A DNA stretch of 64,000 nucleotides from Bradyrhizobium barranii subsp. barranii (GCF_017565645.3 NZ_CP086136.1:2370001-2434000); one strand, 5' to 3'. Positions 55,777 through 64,000 are shown, counted from the stretch's first letter. Numbers and translations: made by a program. Notes: generated by a model from the letters alone, not told the origin.

Positions 55777-56970
55777 ATGACACCGACCGGCCCCCTCAGC
55801 GGTATCCGCGTTCTCGATCTGACGAGCGTGCTGTTCGGCCCCTACGCCGCGCAGATGCTCGGGGACTGGGGCGCCGATGTCATCAAGGTCGAGCCGCCCG
55901 CGGGCGATACCTGGCGCTACACCGGCGTGTTCCGGAACCGCGGCATGAGCGGCCAGTTCATGGCCGTCAACCGCAACAAGCGCAGCCTCGCGCTCGACCT
56001 GAAGCATCCTGACGGCAAGGCGGCGCTGGCAAAACTGATCCCGACGGTCGATGCGCTCGTCACCAATGTGCGACCCGCGGCGATGGCGCGGCTCGGCTTC
56101 GGTTACGAGGCCTGCGCAAAGCTCAATCCGCGGCTGATCTATGCCGCGGCGACCGGCTTTGGCCAGGACGGGCCGTGGGCAGCACGCCCCGCCTTCGACG
56201 AGATCATCCAGGCGGCTTCAGGCCTTGCGTCATCGATCGGATCGGACGAGGAGCCGGAATTCGTTCCGAGCCTGATCGGCGACAAGATCTGCGCGATGGC
56301 GATGGTCGGCGCGGTGTCCGCGGCCTTGTTCCGGCGCGAGCGCAGCGGGCAGGGCCAGATGGTCGAAGTCCCCATGCTGGAAACCATCGCCGGCTTCAAC
56401 AGTATCGAGATGCTGGGCGGGCACGCGTTCGATCCGCCGATCGGCCCGACCGGCTACAAGCGGATGAAGAACCGGCGCCCGGTGCAGACCAAGGATGGCT
56501 GGCTGACGATGCTGCCTTACTCCGGAGACAATTGGTGCGCGTTCTTCGAGGCTGTCGGCCGCCCCGAGCTGATCGAGGAACTCGGGGTGCGCGATCCCGT
56601 GCTTCGTTCCCAGAACATCGACAAGGTCTACGACCGCATGAGCGAGATCGGGCCGACCCGCACCACCGCGGAGTGGGAGGAATTGCTGCTGCGCTTGGAC
56701 GTGCCGCACACCGCCTTCGCCCGGCTCACCGAGATCGGCGAGCAGCCGCATCTCGCCGCCGTCGCATTGTTTGCGGATATCGATCATCCGACCGAAGGCC
56801 GAATCCGGCAGGCGCGGCCCGCGACGAAATTCTCGGAAAGCCCGGCCGGCATCCATCGCATGGCGCCGCGCCTCGGCGAGCATTCGCGCGAGGTGTTGCG
56901 CGAGGCGGGCCTGAGCGAGGCGGAAATCCAGGCGGCGGTGGATAGCAAGGCGGTCGGGGTCGCGTCCTGA
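55777..56970 (+). CDS. CoA-transferase family III (CaiB/BaiF), 397 aa
   Basis: CoA transferase that moves CoA between carboxylic acids. Family parts are GIRVLDLTSVLFGPYAAQML, GDWGADVIKVEPPAGDTWR and VNRNKRSLALDLKHPDGKAA. The catalytic Asp is expected in RPAFDEIIQAASGL. It lies 88 nt after the second receptor gene and so may activate an acid brought in by that receptor, for example an aromatic or branched acid. No acyl-CoA dehydrogenase or hydratase follows it. Confidence 0.9.
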   Translation: MTPTGPLSGIRVLDLTSVLFGPYAAQMLGDWGADVIKVEPPAGDTWRYTGVFRNRGMSGQFMAVNRNKRSLALDLKHPDGKAALAKLIPTVDALVTNVRPAAMARLGFGYEACAKLNPRLIYAAATGFGQDGPWAARPAFDEIIQAASGLASSIGSDEEPEFVPSLIGDKICAMAMVGAVSAALFRRERSGQGQMVEVPMLETIAGFNSIEMLGGHAFDPPIGPTGYKRMKNRRPVQTKDGWLTMLPYSGDNWCAFFEAVGRPELIEELGVRDPVLRSQNIDKVYDRMSEIGPTRTTAEWEELLLRLDVPHTAFARLTEIGEQPHLAAVALFADIDHPTEGRIRQARPATKFSESPAGIHRMAPRLGEHSREVLREAGLSEAEIQAAVDSKAVGVAS

Positions 56971-57072
56971 GCCGGCCGGCGTTCGGGAACCGCATCTCTG
57001 TGATGACGGTCACATCCTGCTGTCACGGGCGGGTCTAGCGTAGGTCTGTTCATCTTCGCCCCGGATGCGGTC

Positions 57073-57291
57073 ATGACCACCACCGGCTTTGCCTTCGTTC
57101 TGCGCAGGCTGGGCCTTGCTGCCGCCCTCATCTGCGTCCTCCTGAGCCTGACCGTGTTCGCGGTCCTGCTAATCGTGGAGCACGAGCCGGTCGGGCAGGC
57201 TGCCGCGCACGCTCTGCCGCTCATGGTGTATGCGCTGTTCGGCCTGTTCGGCGCTGCAATGACCCGGCTGATCGGGCGCCGTACCCACTAA
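57073..57291 (+). CDS. Small two-helix membrane protein, 72 aa
   Basis: Two hydrophobic segments (AALICVLLSLTVFAVLLIV, about residues 17-35, and ALPLMVYALFGLFGAAM, about 47-63) are joined by a short loop and flanked by Arg residues, RRLG before and RLIGRRTH after. That predicts a helical hairpin in the inner membrane. No family is recognised. The gene stands alone between the CoA-transferase and L,D-transpeptidase genes. Confidence 0.6.
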   Translation: MTTTGFAFVLRRLGLAAALICVLLSLTVFAVLLIVEHEPVGQAAAHALPLMVYALFGLFGAAMTRLIGRRTH

Positions 57292-57512
57292 CCGGACATT
57301 GTGCCGCAGCGATTCGTGACCAGCCCCGGGCCAGCTCCGGCGCCAGCCCACCTTCCGCCCGCGCGAGCCCTCGTATATGAGAGATTTGCCGCCCGATAGG
57401 TCCGAATATTGCCGGATACGGAACGCAAGGTGGCTGCGAATTCTTAATTCAAAGATCGCAATCTGACGTGATCGACGTACGGCGCGGACTGGTACTTGGA
57501 CCGGGGAATGGC

Positions 57513-59075
57513 ATGAAAGACCTGATGACGACGGCGCAATCCACCACGGCGATGCGGCGTTGGCGGCCCCCCGGATTTGTTGCGCTCGCAACGGCCATTG
57601 CCCTGACGGCGCTGAGCGGAAGCGCCGAGGCGGCCAAGCAGACCCGCCAGCCGGCCGAGGCGGTGGCGCCGCGCGAGGCCGGCGAGCCGATTATGGCGAT
57701 CGTGTCGATCAAGAGCCAGCAGGTCACTTTCTACGATTCCGACGGCTGGATTCTGCGCGCGCCGGTGTCCACCGGCACCACCGGGCGCGAGACGCCGGCC
57801 GGCGTCTTCGCCATCGTCGAGAAGGACAAGGACCACCGCTCGACCATGTATGACGATGCCTGGATGCCCAACATGCAGCGCATCACCTGGAACGGCATCG
57901 CGCTGCATGGCGGGCCGCTGCCGGGCTATGCCGCTTCGCACGGCTGCGTGCGCATGCCCTTCAACTTCGCCGAGGGCCTGTTCGACAAGACCAACATCGG
58001 CATGCGCGTGATCATCTCGCCGAACGACGCGGCCCCGATCGATTTCACTCACCCCTCGCTGTTCGTGCCGAAGCGCGAGGCCATCGCGGCCGTGCCGAAC
58101 CGGGCCGACAAGCTCTCCGCGGAAGCCGAGGAGGCGATCCAGGCTGCCGCCGAGGCCAAGAAGGCTGCGGCCGCGGCCGCGAAGGAGGCCGCGTCGCTTC
58201 CCGCATCGCTGCGCAAGCTGGAACAGCAGAAGGCCAAGGCCGACGCCGAGCTTGCTTTCGCCGACAAGAAGATCGCGGCCGCCAAGACCGATCAGGCGCG
58301 GGCGCAGGCCGAGGAGCTGAAGCAGAAGGCCGCGACCAAGGCCGCCGACGCTGCGTCGGCGCTCGATGCCGCCAAGGCCGCCGCACAGCCGAAGCGCGAC
58401 GCCGTTGCCGCCACCAAGGAGGCCGCAAAGGTCGCGGCAACGAGGAAGGCCGATGCCGTGACGGCTGCGACCGACGCCAAGCTCGCGCTCGAACCGGTCT
58501 CGGTCTACATCAGCCGCGCGACGCAGAAGCTCTACGTGCGGCGGAACACGCACAAGCCGGCGCCGGATGGCGGCGGCGAAGTGTTCGACACCAGCATCGA
58601 GGTGCCCGTCACCATCCGCAATCCCGACCAGCCGCTCGGCACGCACATCTTCACCGCGATGGCGAAGACCGATACCGGCCTGCGCTGGAGCGTGGTCACG
58701 ATCGAGAACGGCGACGGTGCCAAGGACGCGCTCGATCGCATCACCATTCCGCAGGACGTCTGGGATCGCATCGGGCCGACGGCATTGCCGCGTTCGTCGA
58801 TCGTGATTTCGGACGAGCCGCTGAGCGCCGAGACCAACTACCGCACCGAGTTCGTCGCGGTGCTGAGCAATCATCCGCAGGGCGGCTTCATCACCCGCAA
58901 GCCGACCGCGCCGCCGCCGATGGAAATGGCAAGCGATGACAGCTGGGGCAATGGCGGCAACGGCTTCGGCTTCTTCTTCCAGCAGCAGCCGAACCCGCAG
59001 CCCGTCAATCCGCGCCGCCGCGGCCAGTATCAGTATTATCAGCCGGCGCAGCCGATGCAGCGGGGCTTCTGGTAG
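57513..59075 (+). CDS. L,D-transpeptidase (YkuD) with coiled-coil linker and second non-catalytic domain, 520 aa
   Basis: Exported cell-wall enzyme. A signal or anchor helix (FVALATAIALTALSGSAEA) precedes a YkuD domain (about residues 55-185) with His132 in ALHGGPLPG and catalytic Cys145 in ASHGCVRMP. An Ala/Lys/Glu-rich segment of about 120 residues (about 205-325) should form a long coiled coil. A second beta-rich region follows (YISRATQKLYVRRN, EVPVTIRNPDQPLGTHIFTA) that resembles the N-terminal half of a YkuD domain but lacks SHGC. The tail is Gln/Asn/Pro/Tyr-rich. ATG at 57513 is used, with CGGGGAA before it. It probably makes 3-3 crosslinks or anchors proteins. Confidence 0.85.
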   Translation: MKDLMTTAQSTTAMRRWRPPGFVALATAIALTALSGSAEAAKQTRQPAEAVAPREAGEPIMAIVSIKSQQVTFYDSDGWILRAPVSTGTTGRETPAGVFAIVEKDKDHRSTMYDDAWMPNMQRITWNGIALHGGPLPGYAASHGCVRMPFNFAEGLFDKTNIGMRVIISPNDAAPIDFTHPSLFVPKREAIAAVPNRADKLSAEAEEAIQAAAEAKKAAAAAAKEAASLPASLRKLEQQKAKADAELAFADKKIAAAKTDQARAQAEELKQKAATKAADAASALDAAKAAAQPKRDAVAATKEAAKVAATRKADAVTAATDAKLALEPVSVYISRATQKLYVRRNTHKPAPDGGGEVFDTSIEVPVTIRNPDQPLGTHIFTAMAKTDTGLRWSVVTIENGDGAKDALDRITIPQDVWDRIGPTALPRSSIVISDEPLSAETNYRTEFVAVLSNHPQGGFITRKPTAPPPMEMASDDSWGNGGNGFGFFFQQQPNPQPVNPRRRGQYQYYQPAQPMQRGFW

Positions 59076-59168
59076 GACGGCGCGCCGCGCTGGGCCGCGT
59101 CATCGCCTGAGCTGAAGATATCTGTCGTCGGCGACCGCAGCGGCGCCGACGACGGGCATTCCGGCTGT

Positions 59169-59573
59169 CTACTGTGGACCCGTCGACATGCCCTGCAACT
59201 GCCGAAGCGGATTGAGCGGGCCAAGCGGGATCAGCTCGAAGCTCATGAGATGAGCCTGCCCCAGGGGCAGCTTTTCGAGCATGTCATGAGCGGCCGCGAT
59301 ATCCGTGACGTTCAGGATGAACGCGACGCCGACACGATTTTGCAGCGAGTACCACTGGTCGATTTTGCCATCGAGATAGAGCTTCACCGTCTCGCGCACT
59401 TCCATCGGCAGGATGGCGCGCGCAGCGGCGACATCGGCGCCGGGGTTTACCGTGCCGATCGCGAGAATTCGGGTGGTCGGTGTCGGTGGCGTGGGTGACT
59501 GCGCGCGTCCGGGGACGGCGGAGGTCAGGCACAGGGCGAATGCCAGGAGACCGGCAGCGAGTGTAAGCTTCAT
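59169..59573 (-). CDS. Exported small protein, paralogue of the next gene, 134 aa
   Basis: Signal peptide MKLTLAAGLLAFALCLTSAV, cleaved near GRAQ, then a Pro/Thr stretch and a compact domain: ILAIGTVNPGADVAAARAIL, MEVRETVKLYLDGKIDQWY, GVAFILNVTDIAAAHDMLEK and FELIPLGPLNPLRQL. This domain matches the protein at 59725-60017 almost blockwise (KLYLDGKI-Q, F-(L/M)NV, LPL, (G)PL-PL). It resembles ferredoxin-like small dimers of the YCII / muconolactone-isomerase type. Function is unknown. It is on the same strand as its paralogue and downstream of it. Confidence 0.7.
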   Translation of the reverse strand: MKLTLAAGLLAFALCLTSAVPGRAQSPTPPTPTTRILAIGTVNPGADVAAARAILPMEVRETVKLYLDGKIDQWYSLQNRVGVAFILNVTDIAAAHDMLEKLPLGQAHLMSFELIPLGPLNPLRQLQGMSTGPQ

Positions 59574-59724
59574 TTGAAATCCTCCATGTTCCGAGGTTTA
59601 CGCTCTTCATTTAGTCATGCTTCGCCGGCAGCGATTGCCGCACGTTGCATCGCCGCCGTGGAACGGCGGCGATGCGGGCCGGTTCGGAAGGTTGGTGGAA
59701 GCGTCGCGTCGGTCTGGCGCGCGG

Positions 59725-60017
59725 TCACTTGCCCTGGATGAGCATGCCCAACGGCGCGAGCGGACCGACTTGCATCAGCTCGTAGGTGGCGAAGCCGTCG
59801 GTGACGAGCGGCAGTGCTTCCACGGTCGCCTTGGCCTGTTCGAGGGATTCGACGTTCATCAGGAAGACCACGCCTGGCTTGTCCTGGCGAAACCAGAACT
59901 GCTCGATCTTCCCGTCGAGATAGAGCTTGAGCGTGGCCGGCACTTCCCTCGGCATGATCTGCTGCCGCTGCTCGGTGTCGGTGCCTTGCCGATGTTACCG
60001 ATGGCGATGACTTTCAT
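59725..60017 (-). pseudogene. YCII/muconolactone-isomerase-like small protein, frameshifted as sequenced
   Basis: From ATG 60017 the product begins MKVIAIGNIGK, then the frame is lost. If one base is added at the CC of 59984-59985 (plus-strand coordinates), reading continues as GTDTEQRQQIMPREVPATLK, then LYLDGKIEQFWFRQDKPGVV and FATYELMQVGPLAPLGMLIQ to the stop at 59725. That gives a 97-residue cytosolic protein. It is the unsecreted paralogue of the 134-aa exported protein just downstream. The indel is in a short homopolymer and is probably a sequence error. It is divergent from the GlxA-type regulator. Confidence 0.72.
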
Positions 60018-60079
60018 GTGGGCTCCTTTGGATTGCTGCTTGTCAGTGGACGGCATCGGATCAAGGGCCTCCTGCAATG

Positions 60080-60116
60080 TTGTCAAAAACGCTATTTTTA
60101 GAGGCGTTTACGCCAT
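60080..60116. repeat. 37-bp direct repeat, copy 1 (candidate regulatory site)
   Basis: Matches 60248-60284 at 26 of 37 positions without gaps; both run from TTGTC to CGCCAT. Copy 1 contains the interrupted palindrome AAACGC-N11-GCGTTT (60087-60109). It lies 63 nt before the start of the minus-strand small-protein gene. Confidence 0.55.
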
Positions 60117-60247
60117 CGATCCCTCGAGCACACATCTGGAATAGCTTTGTTTGTTCAGATGATTGCCCTTATCTATCGATCGCGATGAAGGCCCTCGTTC
60201 CGGTTGCCGTTGCATCGCAAGCTAGGCTTTCTTCCGTTCGAACGGTA

Positions 60248-60284
60248 TTGTCGTAAACGACAACTTTGAGAGCGTTTCCGCCAT
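60248..60284. repeat. 37-bp direct repeat, copy 2, overlapping regulator start
   Basis: Second copy of the 60080 element; its last bases are the first two of the regulator's ATG (60283). The palindrome is weaker here (AAACGA-N11-GCGTTT). It could be an autoregulatory site. Confidence 0.55.
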
Positions 60285-61248
60285 GCGCATTCAATTGCTC
60301 GCCCTGGAGGGATTTTGGGACACCGGGCTGACCGTGACGCTCGACGCGTTCACGATCGCCAACAATTTCGCAGCCGCTCAAACGGGCGGAGCGCCCCATT
60401 TCGATGTCTCAATTGTCGGCGTGCGGAAGAAGGTCCGATCCGGGCAGGGCTTTGCGATCCCCGTCAAATCGGTAACGTCCGATCTGAAGCCGGACTGGGT
60501 CATCGTGCCGGCGTTGAATACGAGCCGGCCGGAACAGCTGATTCCGGCGCTCGACCGGCGCGATGTCAGAGAGGCAGTGAAACAGCTCCAGTCCTGGTAC
60601 GCCGAGGGCGCGCGCATCGCCGCGTCCTGCATCGGTACCTTCGTGCTGGCGGAGGCGGGGCTGCTCGATGGACGGGACGCGACCACCACGTGGTGGCTGT
60701 CACCCTTGTTTCGCCAACGCTACCCCAATGTTCGTCTCGATGAGACACGCATGCTGGTGACATCGGACCGCGTCGTCACGGCGGGCGCTGCGATGGGGCA
60801 TCTCGATCTTGCGCTGTGGTTCATACGCCAGGCGAGCCCCGAGCTCGCGGCCGTCGTGTCGCGCTATCTGCTCGCCGACCTGCGCTCCCTGCAGGCGCCC
60901 TTCATCATTCCCAATCACCTCGCGCAGGCCGATCCGCTCATCCAGCGTTTCGAGCGCTGGGCGCGCGAACATCTCAAGCAAGGGTTTTCGCTGCAGGAGG
61001 CCGCCAGTGCGCTCGCGACGAGCGCACGCACCTTGCAGCGCCGGTGCGAGTCGGTGCTCGGTAAGTCTCCGCTCTCCTACTTTCAGGATCTGCGAGTCGA
61101 GCGCGCGCAGTCGCTGCTGCATGGCAGCGGTCTCGACGTCGATGCGATCGCCGCCGAGGTCGGCTATGAGGACGGCGCGACGCTCCGGACGCTCTTGCGG
61201 GAACGGCTCGGACGCGGCGTGCGCGAGCTTCGCGCAAACCTGCGCTGA
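60283..61248 (+). CDS. GlxA-family AraC-type transcriptional regulator, 321 aa
   Basis: An N-terminal DJ-1/PfpI-like domain (about residues 1-190, with AEGARIAASCIGTFVLAEAG around the nucleophile-elbow Cys and DGRDATTTWW) is joined to a C-terminal AraC helix-turn-helix pair (about 220-321, with LQEAASALATSARTLQRRCE and VDAIAAEVGYEDGATLRTLL). This is the GlxA/FtrA architecture. It is divergent from the small protein at 59725-60017. The repeats at 60080 and 60248 flank the intergenic region and are candidate binding sites. The ligand is unknown. Confidence 0.9.
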   Translation: MRIQLLALEGFWDTGLTVTLDAFTIANNFAAAQTGGAPHFDVSIVGVRKKVRSGQGFAIPVKSVTSDLKPDWVIVPALNTSRPEQLIPALDRRDVREAVKQLQSWYAEGARIAASCIGTFVLAEAGLLDGRDATTTWWLSPLFRQRYPNVRLDETRMLVTSDRVVTAGAAMGHLDLALWFIRQASPELAAVVSRYLLADLRSLQAPFIIPNHLAQADPLIQRFERWAREHLKQGFSLQEAASALATSARTLQRRCESVLGKSPLSYFQDLRVERAQSLLHGSGLDVDAIAAEVGYEDGATLRTLLRERLGRGVRELRANLR

Positions 61249-61258
61249 GGGTCCGCAC

Positions 61259-62071
61259 CTACGGCCGAGCCTCGATCACGATCGCCTGAATCTTGCCTTC
61301 GACCGCTCCGGACCCATGGCGCGATCGGAGTGCCTCGGCGACGAGGTCGGTCGCAGCCTGAAGCTTGCTGGCATCCCTGGCCTCGATCTCGCTCCGCAGC
61401 GGCGTACCCTGGCAGAGCGCGATCGCGACATACTCGGCCGACGGCGCGCGGCTCACCGCAGCAAGCGTTTGGATCGAGATGTGGCGGAAGCCCGCTTGTT
61501 CCAGATCGGCTCTGATAATGGCCTTGTCGTGATAGCCATGCGGCGTCCGCACCATGAAACGGGGCGGATCATCGGGAAACATTTTTCCGAGCGCGGCGGT
61601 GGCGTCGTCAGCGAACACGTTCTCCTCGATGCGGTCCCAGACGTTGAATACGAACGTGCCTTCCGGTCGCAACACCCGCTTTGCCTCGGCATAGCCTTTG
61701 ACGCGGTCGGGAAAGAACATGACGCCGAACTGGCAGCAGACCGCGTCGAATGCGGCTTCGTCAAAGGGCAGGGCGGTGGCATCCGCCTGATGCCATGTCA
61801 TGCGCGGGTCCTCACCCTGGCGCTGCGCCGCGATCGCGAGCATCGGCTCGTTGAGATCGGTTGCGACGTAACGGATGCCGGGAGGCAGCGCCGCGGTCAC
61901 GGCCCGCGTAACGGCGCCGGTACCTGCCGCGGTTTCCAGTATCGTCGACGGGGAAAGAGCCGCGATACGCTTCGCGATGTCGGCGGCGTAGTGGGCAAAG
62001 ATCAGCGGGACGAGATACTCGTCGTAGATTTTCGGAATCGAGCCGGCGAAAACCTTGTCAGTGTTGGACAT
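61259..62071 (-). CDS. SAM-dependent methyltransferase (UbiE-like), 270 aa
   Basis: Class I methyltransferase: motif I ILETAAGTGAVTRAV (about residues 44-58), motif II ATDLNEPML, then ADATALPFDEAAFDAVCCQF and VLRPEGTFVFNVWD. Length and motifs fit the methyltransferase 11 / UbiE-type group acting on small molecules. It is the most downstream gene of the minus-strand group MBL, TctC, VOC, methyltransferase, but 100 nt separate it from the VOC gene, so it may have its own promoter. Confidence 0.88.
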   Translation of the reverse strand: MSNTDKVFAGSIPKIYDEYLVPLIFAHYAADIAKRIAALSPSTILETAAGTGAVTRAVTAALPPGIRYVATDLNEPMLAIAAQRQGEDPRMTWHQADATALPFDEAAFDAVCCQFGVMFFPDRVKGYAEAKRVLRPEGTFVFNVWDRIEENVFADDATAALGKMFPDDPPRFMVRTPHGYHDKAIIRADLEQAGFRHISIQTLAAVSRAPSAEYVAIALCQGTPLRSEIEARDASKLQAATDLVAEALRSRHGSGAVEGKIQAIVIEARP

Positions 62072-62171
62072 GCTTGCCTCGCTGAAGGTTCGGACACGAG
62101 GTTCATGCTACCATGGATCGCGGTCGTACCGCAGCAGTCGCCTCTTCCGGGCGCAAGCCGGCGATCGGATG

Positions 62172-62711
62172 CTAAGATTTCGCTCCGCCGACCTCGCGGA
62201 TCGGCCGCGTCCCGTCCCAGGTCATCGCCGCCTGCCGGACCTTCTCGAAGAACGGCCCCTTGGTGCCGCTGATGTCGGAGATTTCGATGATGGTTCCTGG
62301 ATGGGCCTGCGTGTCGAAATAGGCAAAGCGTCCCTTGTCTCCGCCGATCTGGCCTTCATGGCCTATCCTGTAGCCGAGCCCGAGTGCCTTGTCGTAGAGC
62401 GCCTGATAGTCACGGCTCCAGTAGGACATGTGCTGCAGGCCTTCGTGGCCGGCGTCCAAAAATTCCTTGTACAGCGAGGGCGCGTCGTTGCGCTGCTGGA
62501 TCAGCTCGATCTGGAGATCGCCGGAATTGGCCAGCGCAATGCTCATCTCGACCGCGGAGTCCTGGCCGCGGTGGCGGAACCAGTCCGTCTTGACGCGGTC
62601 CATGTAGTACCAGGGACCGACGCCCATCACCTCGATCCAGTGCTTCATGGCGGCATGAATGTCCCGCACGACGTATCCGTTCTGGCGCACCGCGCCGAAA
62701 ATGCGGCTCAT
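62172..62711 (-). CDS. VOC-family protein (glyoxalase-like), 179 aa
   Basis: Vicinal-oxygen-chelate fold with paired beta-alpha-beta modules: QNGYVVRDIHAAMKHWIEVM GVGPWYYMD at the start with a later QIELIQQ Glu and HEGLQHMSYW with a metal-type His, then TIIEISD with a Glu. These are the expected metal ligands. It resembles methylmalonyl-CoA epimerase-like and lactoylglutathione-lyase-like proteins of catabolic clusters. It starts 31 nt after the TctC-type gene. Confidence 0.82.
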   Translation of the reverse strand: MSRIFGAVRQNGYVVRDIHAAMKHWIEVMGVGPWYYMDRVKTDWFRHRGQDSAVEMSIALANSGDLQIELIQQRNDAPSLYKEFLDAGHEGLQHMSYWSRDYQALYDKALGLGYRIGHEGQIGGDKGRFAYFDTQAHPGTIIEISDISGTKGPFFEKVRQAAMTWDGTRPIREVGGAKS

Positions 62712-62742
62712 GCCCGCGCTCCCTTCTGATCGCTCGCGATCG

Positions 62743-63711
62743 TCACTTGACCTCTATCCCTGCATCCTTGGCAACCTGCTTCCAGGCCGCGATGTCGCGG
62801 GCGTTGATGTCGCGCTGCTCGTCGCCCGGCACGTATTGCGGCGTGATGCCGAGCCCCAAAAGCTTCTCCTTCACCTCGGCATCGCCCAGCGCGTCCTTCA
62901 ACGCCGCCGACAATTTCTGTGCGATCGGGGGAGCGAGGCCGGCGGGACCATACATCGCCCAGGACAGGCTGCGGTCGAACGGCACGCCCTGTTCCTTGTA
63001 GGTTGCGACGTCAGGCAGGCTCGGCGAGCGCTCGCCGCAGGCGGCCAGCGCCTTGATAGAGCCGTCCTTCACCAGCGGCGTTGCGGTTGCCATGTCCAGC
63101 GTTGCAAGCGAGATGTGGCCGCCAAGCAGGTCGCCCGCGAGTTTGGCGATGCCGTTGAACGGCACGTGATCCATCTTGATGCCGGTCTGCTGCATCAGGA
63201 TTTCCGCACAGAATTGCCCGGTCGAGCCGACGCCCCAGCTTCCGTACTGGATCGGCTCGCCCTTCTTGGAAAGCGCGATCAGGCTCTTGATGTCATTGGC
63301 AGCAAAGTCTTTGGTTGCCACCAGCATGATCGAGGACGTCCCGATGCGTCCGATCGTCGTAAAATCCTTGATCGAATCGTAGGGCAGTTTCGGATAGATC
63401 GCCGGCGCGAGCACATGCGTGGTCATGCCGCCGACGGTGATGGTGTAGCCGTCGTTCGGCGACGCCGCTACCATCTGCGTGCCGAGTGTGCCGGCAGCAC
63501 CCGTGTGGTTCTCGATATAGACGCCCTGTCCTAGCGTCTTGCCCATCTTGTCGGCGAGCAAGCGGCCGATCACGTCGCCGCCGCCGCCGGCCGCATAGGG
63601 CAGAAGCATTTTGATCTTGTGCGTGGGGTAGGCGGCAGGATCCTCGGCGTGTGCCGGCAGCGCCGCCGACAGCAATGCGAGCAATGACAGCGTGACGGTG
63701 CGCAGCTTCAT
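62743..63711 (-). CDS. Tripartite tricarboxylate transporter substrate-binding protein (TctC/Bug family), 322 aa
   Basis: Periplasmic receptor. Signal peptide MKLRTVTLSLLALLSAALPA ending at AHAE. Mature part with the Bug-family segments YPTHKIKMLLPYAAGGGGDV, IGRLLADKMGKTLGQGVYIE and GSWGVGSTGQFCAEILMQQ. Start ATG 63711; sequence upstream in frame belongs to the MBL gene's shadow. No TctA or TctB membrane genes are in the window; orphan receptors are common in this family. The ligand is probably a carboxylate. It lies 11 nt after the MBL gene. Confidence 0.9.
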   Translation of the reverse strand: MKLRTVTLSLLALLSAALPAHAEDPAAYPTHKIKMLLPYAAGGGGDVIGRLLADKMGKTLGQGVYIENHTGAAGTLGTQMVAASPNDGYTITVGGMTTHVLAPAIYPKLPYDSIKDFTTIGRIGTSSIMLVATKDFAANDIKSLIALSKKGEPIQYGSWGVGSTGQFCAEILMQQTGIKMDHVPFNGIAKLAGDLLGGHISLATLDMATATPLVKDGSIKALAACGERSPSLPDVATYKEQGVPFDRSLSWAMYGPAGLAPPIAQKLSAALKDALGDAEVKEKLLGLGITPQYVPGDEQRDINARDIAAWKQVAKDAGIEVK

Positions 63712-63722
63712 GATGGCTTCCC

Positions 63723-64000
63723 CTAATCCTCGAAACGAAATCTGTAGGCGTCGCCGTGCCGGATCACGCGCCCGGCGGTCGGCGCCGGAAAATGGCCGGT
63801 GAGAAGATAGCTCGACGTGTCCGCGAGCTCTTCCAGCAGCACCATCCGCGTCGCGACCGCCGCGGCCGGATCGACGTCGGCGGCATTCGACAACCACGGC
63901 GCGGCGCACTGGATGGGATGGTGGATGACGTCGCCGGACATCACCGCGTGATCGTGGCCGCCATTGAGGTGGATCTGCATGTTGCCGGCGGTATGGCCCG
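63723..64000 (-). CDS. MBL-fold metallohydrolase, C-terminal part
   Basis: The gene runs off the right end. The last 92 residues read in from the window edge as GHTAGNMQIHL (metal His in GHTAGN), then HAVMSGDVIHHPIQ with the metal-bridging Asp in SGDVIHHP, and LLTGHFPAPTAGRVI with the third His. These are the C-terminal motifs of the metallo-beta-lactamase fold hydrolase group acting on small esters or lactones. The N-terminal HxHxDH motif lies outside the window. Confidence 0.85.
   Translation of the reverse strand, partial: GHTAGNMQIHLNGGHDHAVMSGDVIHHPIQCAAPWLSNAADVDPAAAVATRMVLLEELADTSSYLLTGHFPAPTAGRVIRHGDAYRFRFED

Overview
The window reads as a 64 kb piece of chromosome from a Bradyrhizobium-like alphaproteobacterium. 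The basis is high G+C, dense ATGA-coupled operons, many ABC importers (polar amino acid, NitT/TauT, sugar and branched-chain types), a DUF6894-type small protein and palindromic intergenic repeats of the kind common in Bradyrhizobium and Rhodopseudomonas. This is inference from gene style; no rRNA or tRNA gene is visible. Both ends cut through genes: a PaoC-like molybdenum hydroxylase on the left and an MBL-fold hydrolase on the right.

Layout. 1-9.7 kb: end of paoC, then an amine and amino-acid catabolic block (two XRE-cupin regulators, omega-amino-acid transaminase, dadA, a polar amino-acid ABC importer, a PuuB-like oxidoreductase) with palindromic operator candidates. 9.7-17.4 kb: a His-rich secreted peptide, a gamma-glutamyltransferase-family enzyme, a PaaG-like hydratase/isomerase, two small proteins, a sorbosone-dehydrogenase-like cytochrome c fusion overlapping an SMP-30-like propeller, and an acetylpolyamine amidohydrolase. 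17.4-21.7 kb: a Crp-type regulator and a NitT/TauT-type importer whose ATPase gene carries an in-frame amber codon. 21.7-30.4 kb: a compact NRPS locus on the minus strand (A-T-C-A-T-C synthetase, 55-aa Lys-rich protein, Sfp-type phosphopantetheinyl transferase, LLM flavin monooxygenase). This is the best candidate for an undescribed system. 30.5-38.7 kb: a SAM-cyclase-ATPase-TPR protein coupled to a PCMT-like methyltransferase, a DUF6492-like protein, a GH10 xylanase and a flippase.

38.7-49 kb: a sugar or sugar-acid catabolic regulon (LacI regulator and SDR in one direction; ABC importer, Zn-dehydrogenase, PfkB kinase, LacD-type aldolase and enolase-superfamily dehydratase in the other) with a promoter and operators readable between them. 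49-57 kb: livKHMGF, a second LivK-type protein and a class III CoA-transferase. 57-64 kb: an L,D-transpeptidase with a second non-catalytic domain, a pair of related small proteins (one secreted), a GlxA-type regulator, and a minus-strand group of methyltransferase, VOC protein, TctC-type binding protein and MBL hydrolase.

Quality note. At least six single-base indels break or shorten genes (DUF6492, GH10 three times, livF, the 59.7-kb protein), and a seventh would explain the odd start of the 7-kb permease. Nearly all lie in or beside short homopolymer runs, and restoring them gives proteins of normal family length. Base-calling or assembly error is therefore more likely than decay. The amber codon at 21308 is a substitution and does not fit that pattern.
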